64,000 nucleotides of DNA from Ulva prolifera (lineage: Eukaryota; Chlorophyta; Ulvophyceae; Ulvales; Ulvaceae), in NCBI GenBank assembly GCA_023078555.1, contig CM041201.1:6331172-6395171 (forward strand), read 5' to 3'. Both the position numbers and the translations under genes were made by a program. Shown here in pieces: positions 34,356 through 44,895 of this stretch. The stretch's first letter is position 1. Each line of letters opens with the position of its first letter. Below the pieces are notes generated by a model. That model searched no databases and was not told the DNA's origin. It worked only from the letters and a program-made list of their open reading frames with translations.

Positions 34356-37300
34356 TTGGAGCCTGCATGTGGTCCTGTCAGACCAAACTCCATCGTGAGA
34401 GCAGATGGAGACATGACCCGGTCATCTTGACTGACTCTGCTTGAATTGTCGAGTGCGAAAGCTCCTGTAGCTTTGCTGTCACGCTTGACTGTGAAACAGC
34501 AGCATGCTGCCCACTGTGGCAGGCAAGGACAGTGCACCGCTGGACTCGCTACCATGCTGATGACATGAAATTTCACCGGGCCAGCCAATGGTACCAACTG
34601 TTTCGTGTGGACCTGTGTTCAACGCTCGTTGCATTGTCTGCTACATGTCTTCCTTGAACGTCGATGTTGCATGGAACCTGGCTCTGCCATGTGTGGCCAG
34701 GAACCCAGCTTCTCCTCTTAAGTTGCCAGGCTGTGTAATCGTTTTGCCTGTCAAACTCCTTCTGGTCATGATTACGCCACCTCACTGCAAACATAGGGCC
34801 ACTCATACTCGATGTGGCGTGTTGACAGTCGGTACCACCGACGGAACAGCTGTTGCCGGGGGGCAGTTGCATAACTGCATAGCTCATCGCACAATAGCTA
34901 TGCCAAAGACGTTTTGGAGCAAAACGAACTTGCTGACACTGATGCGTGATTTGTACCCAATTAAATGATAACTTCCGAAACTCTGATAATGTAGTGATGC
35001 ACGATTGTATTGGTCGTCAACCTTTAATTGAGCATGTCATGAGTCTAAGACTGGGCTGCCATTCACGTCCCGGCTCATCCCGCCTCAGTGTCCGGGGCTC
35101 ACCTCAGCTGCGGGCGCAACCAGAAGGATCCTCCACAATGCTGTAAGCATGCGACACCCCCAACCCACCGTCGCTGATACGTCTGAGGATCTTTGAGAAC
35201 AAATTACAGCAGATACAATCCCGATGTAGTGTAATACCACAAACCTGTTACAGTAAATACACTCGTCTCAGGGTAATGCAATCCAAATATCTCCTGTGTA
35301 ATCACCTACGCCACTGTCACTCGACATAGCGCGAGCGGTACATATCAGTTGCACCCTGAAGCTGCAACAGGCAGTGGCCATACCTTAATTCCAGATACAA
35401 TACATGGTAAATGGTTCGAAATTCTTTTTGGAACATCGTCATAGTACCCTTTCTTGTCCTTGTGCTCACAGGCCATGCGCAGCTGCAGGCCTGGCCTGTA
35501 CGTGCCCCACCCTGCTCTACAGCCGTTGGCCAACACGTCAGCGGTTATGTGAATGAGCTGTAGCAGCTTCACCGTGGTGGCCAGCCATATAACTGTGCAG
35601 ACTGAAGCGTTTCTTGTCGTCGGGGTCGTCTCTGGTATATGTGGCCATGGCTATATGACCATGGATCTGAACGAGTGAACAGAATTTGAACATCTCGCCT
35701 CTTTGGAGAAGGGTGACCATTCGCGTCGGGTGACTTGGAAGGCCCCCACCGGCCATCATCCCATACCCACAAGGGTGTCGGCCTAAGCATCCCGGGGGTG
35801 GGACACGTCACAAACACAACCACCATCATGTCAGTAACACGCCTGCTGGAACTTCCCCAACTCATTGTGCGCTGGTCATATGCGATCCGGGCACCTCGTG
35901 CTCACTCCCGCTGCCAGCCCTTTCAAGTTCAGGATACTGGGGTGTCAGCCGAAGAAAGGGGTTCAGCCACAGATGCTCCTGCTGGGGTATGGCCCTCTGT
36001 TGTGTTCAGCGTGGACCTCGGAAATTGTATACACGCAACACCCTGCTAGTAGCGCAAGCGTACACACCATGTCAACCACCAAAGGCTCCACAGCACCCGC
36101 GGCGAGGGCGACGCGGAGTCCGCCATGCTTTGAGCCAGCAGCAGGGCGTTCCCCAGACTACACGGTTGCGGACATTAGGCCAGGTCGGTCTGCGCCGGCC
36201 GTTCGGCATTGCGCTCCGTCGGTTGGCATGGTGAGGAAGGATCAGTCAGTCGATTCAAAGTGCAAGGCAGGGCCACCCTGGTGCTTCACCACGTGTATCT
36301 GAGGTCCCCAGGCCCACCAGTTGCGTTGCCGGCAATGAGGCCCGCGACGGCTGCAGCTCCCCTCAAGGCCAATTGTAGAGCGGGCAGCATCCAGGCTCCG
36401 CGACGATGCATGGTGGTGTGGGGTCCTTTCGCGTATGTTGGGGCATGGCAGGGTGGGGCCTGCATTCCCCTCACCGGCATCTGCATGCACACAGGATAGC
36501 GTGTCCGCCAACACCACTGCCACCCTGAGGGTTTGGCTCCGCGTTAAACGATCCGCAGGCCCGGGGACTACGCCCTGGGGACAAGCTCAAAGAGTTCCGG
36601 AACTCCTTGAGCTTGTCCCCTGCTGTCACGCGAACCGCTATGTGTCTCCGGTCGCCGAATCTTCCGTAGGACCACATACAGTCACGTTTATGCTGCCCCG
36701 CACCAGTCATCGCCGAGCCCGCTCTGCGGCCGCGCCCTTCCAGCACCACGACTCCGGTGACAAGCATGCTATCGAACGCCATGGCTGCACATAGAGCTCC
36801 TGCTACTACCCTTGCCCGCTCGTGAGCCTGGGACTGCCAGATGCGGCCTGCGATCAGCTCCACCACGCCGATCTCTTGCACGCTGTGTTCGGGCTGCCAT
36901 GGGCTGCACCATCGGTCACGTGTGCTTCACTGGTCGGTGGTGCAGATGAGGGATGCGCTGCCATGTACGCTACGCCGTTCCTGCTTGACCTGGCCGTGGC
37001 ATTGCGTAGTGCTGGCCAGCTGATCACGTCGTTGGTGCCGGGCTCGAGGTGATGCGCAGCGCTGCGGCGCACACGTCTTGCGACCGGTTTGTGACAAGGA
37101 AAACGTCGGGGCGGCAGGTAGCACCGTCTTGCGACCAGTGTGTGGCAGTCCCCTGGCGTTGCGTCTGGCGTGGCGGGGTCATCGCGCCTGCCTGCCCGCG
37201 GCCCTCCCCTCCGCACGCGATGCGGAGACAGAGTCCAACCAGTCCAACCGCCCCTGGCACGATATATGCACAGCTTTCTATGCCACAGGCGCGCGCTTGT

Positions 37301-37860
37301 GGAACCCGACTTTCGCTTCAGTGCGGTCGACGTTGCGCTGAAGCTGGACTGTGGATCTGGGCGCTGGCTCTGGATTGGCACGATTTCACGTGCCTGGCAC
37401 CTGCACGTTGTCGATGTACTCGTTCACTCGTGCACTCGTGTGTGACGAAGGATAATCGCGTGCCGAATCTTTGCTTTTGTGCGGAAGGGACTAGCAGGAT
37501 GCGATGGCAACAGTGCCTCACAGAGGCAGCGAAGCAATTGGACGGCACCCCTTGCGACATCGTTTATGATCAGCGCGCTCTCGATACAGCATGGAAGCTG
37601 AGGTGCATCGCACGCTTGACTCGTGATCATTTCGCGTCGTTCCTACATTCCGGTGTTCCTCGCACTTCGCTGAGCCTATCTCAGAGATAATTCCACATCG
37701 ATGGTCGTGTCGGTTGTCTGAGTCACACTAAAGCCACAGCTCGACTGGCGTTGCTGCGTGAAAGCACTGTGAATCGACCATCTCACAGAACTCTTCAAAG
37801 ACAAGGCGAGATTGGTGAGGCATGACGTAAAGTAGGACACTGGAACTATTGTCGTGGAGG
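34356..37860. other. 3.5 kb between RGLG copies B and C
   Basis: No gene identified. From about 35.7 to 37.7 kb the DNA is GC-richer, with several overlapping long frames on both strands (for example 37049-37690 plus), a pattern seen over the LINEs. No transposon protein motif could be read. The block also holds a 44-base near-perfect palindrome (36577-36620) and a short imperfect direct repeat around TCTTGCGACC (37074 and 37128). It may be an old unclassified transposable element. Confidence 0.35.
36577..36620. repeat. 44-base near-perfect palindrome
   Basis: Left arm GGGGACAAGCTCAAAGAGTT (then CC) and right arm GGAACTCCTTGAGCTTGTCC (then CC) are reverse complements with one mismatched position per arm and no spacer. 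It lies in the GC-rich block between RGLG copies B and C. Confidence 0.85.
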
Positions 37861-40800
37861 ATGGGCAACTGCGTTAGCTCGGAATCTGCTGCGAAGGACA
37901 AGGCCAAGGATCAGAAAGCAAGATTTGAGTCCATACGCGACAGGTTGTCCCCACTCCTGCCTGCCGCATTGTCTGTTGACTTGATGGTACTGATGCTTTG
38001 ATCTGCTCAGTGCTTTGATCAGCCCAGCGTGGCCGTGATACATGGTCTCCCCACATAACATGATGCTCTGCAAGAGCTCGTGATGCCGCAACTCTCCTAG
38101 CACCCTCATGACCTCCTCCGACCTTGCCTGCATGTAATTCGAAGTGAGATATGTCCATGTATTCGCTATCATCTCCGGCGATGTTCCGGGTGCCATGGAA
38201 CACAGCAAGGTTGCAGGTTTGAAAGTATCGAGGAAGTGCAAAAAGCACTGAGAGAATCAGGTCTCGAGTCGTCAGAGCTTATTCTTTGCCTAGACTTAAC
38301 CAAGAGCAATGAATGGTCCGGGACAGAAAGTGTGTCCAACTTGTTTCCGTGCCTCCCAGGGATGTCCTTGCATATGAAGCTATCTGACAAGGTCTCCGAT
38401 ATGCTCCACACATGGCTCTTCATGTCTCCTATGCCTGTGTTTGTTCATGGCATCGATACAGTGGCACGACTCGGCATCATCAGCAGCTACGCATGGGGCG
38501 TTCTGCTTCGTCCACACGACATGCCACCACACAATATCTTGTTTGCAGGTTTTGGAGGTGTGAGCACCTATCGCTGAGAAAGAGTGTTGTACTGTTGCAA
38601 CGTCACAGGATCAAGTCGATCATCGGCACTGGAAGTGCATCGTATTCATGAGTTCCTGATGGATGGGAACTACGTTCGGCCGCTGCAGATTCACTAGTAA
38701 TTGTATTCGTGTTCATCAAGCTGCTGCTCCCGTTCATTTACTCTGCATTTTCGAATGAGGTGCATGGCTGTATGAGCTCCGCCATGCCGCTTCGGGCTCA
38801 ATGCCTGGCAGGCAATGCCCTGGAAGCTGATCAGAATCCAGAACAAGTCGCCTGTCTCTTTTTTTAGTCCATGAAAGCCATGATGCTTAGCTCAATATGG
38901 TCATCACTTCAACTGCTGATATTTGCCGCATGGCAGGCGGCGCAAGTTACTCGTCATCATGCTGCTGCTCGATTGCAGGTCTGAGCCTTCACTGCACGGG
39001 CCCACAAGTGACCACGAATCCCTATAAGTCCGTGGTGCGTCGCCTCGCAAGAAGCCCAAACAAAGCCGACCAATCAATAACATATTTATATGGCAGGAGA
39101 GAGCTCAGGCTCAGGGGTAGGCCTGGGCCAGGATGCATTGCGAAACCTTCAGTGGGGCCTGCTGTTGGACAACCTCCACGTTCTGATCCATGCACTGACG
39201 CCAGATGCTGTGTGCCATCTACTGTGCGATGCCTGACAGCCACGTGCAGGTGTCAATTATGTGCAAGTCACTGGCAGCATTTGATGATGATCAAATGTAT
39301 GTAATCAGCACCGTCCGAATGTGTGTGTGCTTCAGTATTGGTGCTCTTCACCTGAACGGTCAGAAGGCTGGTAATGTGCAGGATCCCCACATATGGGTTT
39401 GGTGATGTGCTGTCTAAAGATCATTCTCTCCTCAACTTTGATCCCAGAGGCCAGGTATGCGCTCAACTGTGACACTCAGCACTTCAGCTGACCTGTTCTC
39501 CTGCTGTCTCAGACTGTTCACACATGCAAAAAGATCACGCATCCAAAGTTTTACACACGCAAATTTTCAGTCATGGACGTGTGTCGCTTTCTTTGAAGTA
39601 TTAGTTTCGCCTGTGCTCTGATCGCATTGCAACTACGTTCTGCCAAAGTGACAGGCAGTTGATGGATATGTAATGGTATGCAGCCTATACATGGGTTGGA
39701 AAACGTTTTGCGTGCTTATAACTGGCTGATACCCCACGTCAAACTCTCAGGACCAACATCATTTGCCCCAGCAATTTATCATGCTATCAACATCGTCAGA
39801 GGAGCTAATGGATCATATCATATCCTCGTCATCATTGCAGATGGACAGGTGTGTAGCTGCTTGTGTAGCCTTTGTCAGGGAATCAGCTCTGCAGATCACT
39901 TCAATGATCTGTCATGGCCTATCAGTGACGGCCCATCAGATCGGCCTTTGGTCTGCACCGCTGCTCACGTACTGTGAGTATGTCCGCTGCTCACGTAATG
40001 TGAGTATGTCAAAATGGGGGGGAATAACATGGTGAAGTGGACACATCACGAAATTGCCACAGAGGAGCCGCATATGCTATCTGGTTCATCAGGTCTTGAT
40101 GCCTGGCCAGTATGACCGACTCCCGTGTTGGTTTTCACATTGCAGAAAATGAGGGCTGAGCCGTAGCCAGAATGCTGGGCTAGGGCTGTTCTCGCCACCA
40201 GCCTAAAATTATTGTATTGTATCCCTTTCACATCAAGGCCGGCATGAGCCCCTGTGCAGGTCACACCTGGTAGCTGCCTTGATCAGACTGCTGCTGCGAT
40301 CTGTGAAGCGTCACATTACCCGCTGAGCATTGTGATGGTTGGAGTGCGCTTCTATCAAGTGATGGCTGTTCGTGCACTGCTGGACTGAACGGTCAAAGCT
40401 ATGTGTAGCCTCTGCATGGCTGCACACAGGTGCAGCATGTATCAGCGACTGATATGGAGTGCGGTGCAGGTGGGTGATGGACCATGGGAGCAGTGCGCTA
40501 CCCAACTTGCATCTGCAGATCTCAGGTACTGTCCAAGTAAGGTGCATTCCCGCTGTACAATTCTCAGCCTCCGTGGTGATGCAGAATGGCAGAGTTTGAC
40601 GACAAGATACCTGAGCGACGGTAATGCACAAGTAGACCTCGAGATGCGGGCATGCAGATAGCGTACGTCTGCAATGCTTTTGTCGTAAGGTCAGCTCCCC
40701 CACCCATAAAGTGAATGTGTGCAGGTTTGACAACTTCCAGTTTCTGGAGTTTACAGCGCTGTCAAAGCGCGCTGCAGCTCAGGGGTACAATGCAGGAAGA

Positions 40801-41046
40801 TGGGAGGCGGAATTTGCACTGGCAGGTGTACACTCGTTAGCCGAAATGTCACTGTCAACTACGTTCATGATGTCACTCACGTTTGTTGGGAAAGCTGTTG
40901 TCTTGTGTCTCAGTAATGATTTTACGATTGCAGCTTTGATGGAGATTCCAGATCAATTTAAGGCCATCTCAGGCCTTGATCTTCTGGGAAACATCCCTGC
41001 CAACAGGCATGTCCCTCAGATCAAGATGGTCCTGCCCCGAGTCTGA
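37861..41046 (+). CDS. RGLG/copine-like vWA protein, copy C (no RING)
   Basis: Eleven exons: 37861-37943, 38217-38329, 38979-39034, 39250-39296, 39382-39454, 39684-39848, 40260-40343, 40470-40492, 40585-40620, 40725-40825 and 40934-41046. Phases agree throughout and give 297 residues. Two exons are tiny (23 and 36 bases). It has MGNC at the start, SGLESSELILCLDLTKSNEW with the metal-site Asp54, TYGFGDVLSKDHSLL, LSGPTSFAPAIYHA, LVIIADGQ, SIVMVGVGDGPWE, KIPERRFDNFQF and EFALAALMEIPDQF, and ends KMVLPRV. Its intron positions differ from copies A and B: it has an extra intron in the first coding block and none after SSE. It is therefore an older paralogue, closer in its C-terminus to plant RGLGs. 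There is no RING finger. Confidence 0.85.
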
Positions 41047-41989
41047 TGAACGGCGCTACACTGACCTAGGGAATTGGAAATTGGGCAGTCTCGAAGTGGA
41101 TGACGTCCGCTGAAGGCTTTGCCGTTTATTCCCAGTTGTGAGATTCTGATAAGCATACTTGTGCCCTGATGAGGCAAGGCTGATTTGAACACACAGGGTG
41201 GCACATGTCACTTGCAATGGAGCATTTATTTGATATGCTAGATTTCTGTTTGGAATACTGCTGCTGGCGAATTGTCGTCCCCAGGCTGCTCACATGTGCG
41301 TGTTCATGCCTGTGTGCAGTGTTCATGCCTGCTTGTTATCTGTTCGCTTGCATCTCTGTAATAGACGCTGATGAACGAGCGGATTTTACTTAAGTAAAGC
41401 AAGCGCATATTCATGCTGATGATATTCTTGGAGTCTCGACGGACGAAAGATGTCAATGTATGCAGCATGGACAGCGATAATTCATGTAGATTCTCGGCTT
41501 TATCGGTGATGCTCTTTACCTACGTCATGTTTGGTTCCGAGACAGCATGCTGCTGGACATGTGTGATACGCTGGCAAATTGTGTGGAACAATATGGTTTC
41601 CGCCGATATTGCATTACCATCATTGTGTAGCCATGTTGTCGTGGACGCTGCATGACTACTCTGATGTATCATCACACGATGCTGGACAGGACTGGAGGTG
41701 CCACAGGTCGTTACCCGAAATGCACAGTGCAAGGGTTGTGACAAGGCTGCTGACACACAGTAGCCGTATGCCACCTCGTCATGTCTCACCCTGTGATGTA
41801 TCGTTCTGACCTGCTACCTACAAGTCGCTCTCTCATTGGCGAGGCTCTGTTGCAGTTCAAAGGAGTACACTTTACCCTGGTCTGATGTAAGCTGGGGAGT
41901 GACTAATCATTCCACAGCACATCTGGCAATGCAACACTGGCCCTGCACACGCCAAGTGAATGAACAAATGGCACAGGTATATGCATTCA
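41047..41989. other. Convergent intergenic region
   Basis: Between the stops of RGLG copy C and PMI. Only short frames are present. A TGTAA word at about 41354 could serve the copine gene. Confidence 0.45.
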
Positions 41990-43631
41990 TCAATTTTTCT
42001 TGGCAACAAGAGCACGTGGCAGATGAACATCCGGAAGCGGGCTCAGTCTATGAATTGGTCCCGAAATCGAGGCTTGACTGCTGTCTTCAATGTCACAGGA
42101 TCGAAACATGCGATCATTGGCGGTGGCAGCATACGCCAAGAGGTAACAGCCATCACTGCACGCTACGCTGTGCAGCTTCAACTCTGTATTTGCTGGTATG
42201 AACAGGACTGTTCCTTTCTGTACTGAACTCATATCTTGTAGACACGCGTCTTCAATTGGGGATCCACAACTCTGCAATCCATCTGAATCTCTTGACGGCT
42301 ACTACTTGAGGTTCGCCCATGATACTACGCCACGGACAGGTGAGAGATCATCACAACAAAGATGTGCATGGCTGTGACATACCACCAGACTGTGTGATCC
42401 TGTGCATGACATACATATCAGCACCATTGGGGACTGATGTGCTGGGATGACCACAGCGCCCTCCTTCTCTACTGAAACACTCAGCACTTGAAACTCATCA
42501 AAAGGTGGCTGAAACTTGTGTATACATTCGGAAGATTGTTTACCGAAAAGGACATGCGGTCTACCCTGATTATACGTCAGTGACTCGCATAAAACCTGCA
42601 TGACATAGACCATATCACCCCACCCTGGATCAAAATTGTCCCATAACGGACCATCAGCGTGACATGCCTTGGTGTCTCGGAGCTTTGGGGTGAGGCCAGC
42701 CCTGATTACGTTGTCAGAATTTGCCATGGCTTCGATGAGGTCGCCCGCGAGGTATGCATGTGGCTCATTGGCACTGAGGTATATAGCCTCACCAGGCTGC
42801 AACTTGACATAGTTGAGAAAGAAGACAGCAAGCGTGCCGATGTCTCTTGGGTACTCATCGAAGATTCTGATGAACAGATTATCTTTTTCTTGTCGGGCGC
42901 TGCTGCATTTGCTCTGGAGCCTCTGGCACAGTGCCCAAGATGCTTCGCTGTATATGCGTTCTGGGCACGTCATCAGGGCAGTGAAAGCGTCCTTCAATGC
43001 TTGGCGCTGGGCATCACTGGTAGCACCTATACTGTCGCATAATGCTTTTGCTTGCCTCTCACCCACACACTCAACCAGCTCTGGCTTGTCAAGCAACTGT
43101 GCAGTGAGTTCGTCCATGGCACAGAAGCCACATAATGCTTCAAAATTATCAACCTGAATGGCATAGGTGTTGATTGTACATGTGAAATGGTAGGGGCTGA
43201 CTATCGACGACGCTGCAACACCAGAAACACACTGCCAGGGCGATCTCAGGCTTATGGTTCGGGTCCTTGTAGATACTGGGGCGCTCCGCATGCAGCTGCT
43301 CTGCCAGTGATTTATCCGGGTGAGATTGAATGCTCAAGCTCTTTCTTATGCTCAAGACTTTGAACAGGAATGGCAAATTTACGCCATGCTGCAGACACAC
43401 TTCTTTGCCCAAAGCCCTGGGATGTCGACTCAGCCACGCAGAAAGGGACTCATTCGTCACACTGGTCAGGGATGGACCTGAGACGTGGGCTCCCATCCAG
43501 AGCTCCGCGTATGGAGCGACAGGATCGACCTCAAGTTTTCCATCTCCACACGCTGCCAGCTGCGCCACGACGGATTCACTGCCCATCTTTCCCCAATCAT
43601 ACTGCTTAACTTCACACTGAAGACGAAGCAT
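41990..43631 (-). CDS. PMI: Mannose-6-phosphate isomerase (type I)
   Basis: Three exons in transcription order: 43631-43233, 43153-42383 and 42271-41990, phase 0 at both junctions, about 483 residues. PMI is a cytosolic zinc enzyme that interconverts fructose-6-P and mannose-6-P, the step before PMM. The N-terminus LRLQCEVKQYDWG is typical. QSHPDKSLAEQLH and KDPNHKPEIALA carry the first zinc ligands and the type I signature. SANEPHAYLAGDLIEAMANSDNVIRAGLTPKLRD carries the remaining His and the active-site Arg. The C-terminal exon supplies KGTVLFIPANTELKL. It is slightly longer than plant PMIs because of about 40 extra residues at the C-terminus, which could instead reflect an unseen last intron. 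The start is the ATG of MLRLQ; no transit peptide is evident. Confidence 0.92.
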
Positions 43632-44895
43632 GTTGTAAGGAAAGTCCTGCACGGTAGCCAACCTTGAAAATCAAAGGTGTTCACACCGTGCACACTTCAC
43701 GTACTACCAGAATCTGAGCCAACTGGATTTGCAAGCCGCATGATCCATGTAGAAACGGATGTATTGGTACACCTGCGGGCTGTTGCAATTTTTCACGCAG
43801 CTGTAGACATGCAGAAGGTTGTTCTATCGTGTGTTCGCAGTGCTCACTGCGGATGACGCCACCCGCATGTTCGAGCTCCAGCGATCCATCATCGAGAGTA
43901 GACGTCTGCTACACTACACTGTGCAAGCGATACGACTTAAGCACTCGTAAGCGTCCCGGTGTACTCTCTGAGAAACCACGCAGTCGCGGGTCGCACCCAG
44001 GAGACAGAAGTATATCCTTGCGAGCTGCTATACGTTCATACGTTGTCGTATATTTACGTGATGCCACGCTAAGTGTCCAGCCTATACAAACGTGAATGTA
44101 CAGGCCGCATCCTGGCAGTGCCCGTGTGTCGCACCAGAAACACAATTTGCCCCTGCCCCGTCAACCGAGCGCTCGAATGGAAGTCGCTGTTGCAGCTCTT
44201 CAAAGGAGCGGAGGCTTGACAGTCGCCGAAACCTTGATGGATTGGGAAGCCTTTCACAAGCTCACAGCGATGTCTATAGCCATGGGTACCCCACGACGGC
44301 TTGGGATGAAGCGACGCTCGACTGGTTGCACTGTCTCATCCCCAGCCTGGCTGAGCTTCTGTGCGAATTCACGACTTCACGTGTGTGGAGCTGTTGCATA
44401 TTTGGAGCGTCCATCATTCTGTTCATCAACGCCAGCTTGTTGCGATGGAACTTCGCGATGGCATCTCAGCGACGGTTGAACACACATGTGGCCACACCAT
44501 GCGTGCAGGCGGTAAACACACACGCGTGACCGTTGTGTACCTTTCCAATTCTAGACTGCAATGTGCCAAGCCGGACTGAGCGCACCTCCATGTGTGCGCA
44601 TACTTCTGGAATGCTGTATTCCTGAGCCGACCTGCTGGCACGCGATGTCGCTGGCATGCTGTGTTAAGCAATAGTGCGCTTGACCTTAGAGTAATGTAAA
44701 CTAAATATGGAATTGTTTGAAGTCTACGATGCCCCCTCAGCTCAGCTGATTTCAGTGCGCGATGCTCTCAGGCTGCGCATCGGCAATGGCCATGGGCGGT
44801 GCGAAACGTGAGGCGTTTGTCTTCCTTGCTTCACAATGAGCATGCTGTATCGGCTTCTGTACGAAGTCGTCGCTGTGACAGCATGCTGTTCACAG
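43632..44895. other. Divergent PMI / TTLL upstream region with a possible exon
   Basis: The region holds the promoter side of both genes. A plus-strand open stretch at 44092-44400 (Ser-rich, then TAWDEATLDWLHCLIPSLAELLCEF) looks like real coding sequence. It could be an upstream exon of the TTLL gene or a small separate gene. I could not join it in phase to 44896. Confidence 0.35.

Noticed and set aside
37861-41046. RGLG copy C as a pseudogene or two gene fragments
   Set aside because: A first reading suggested broken pieces, but eleven short exons join in phase without any stop and restore all vWA blocks.
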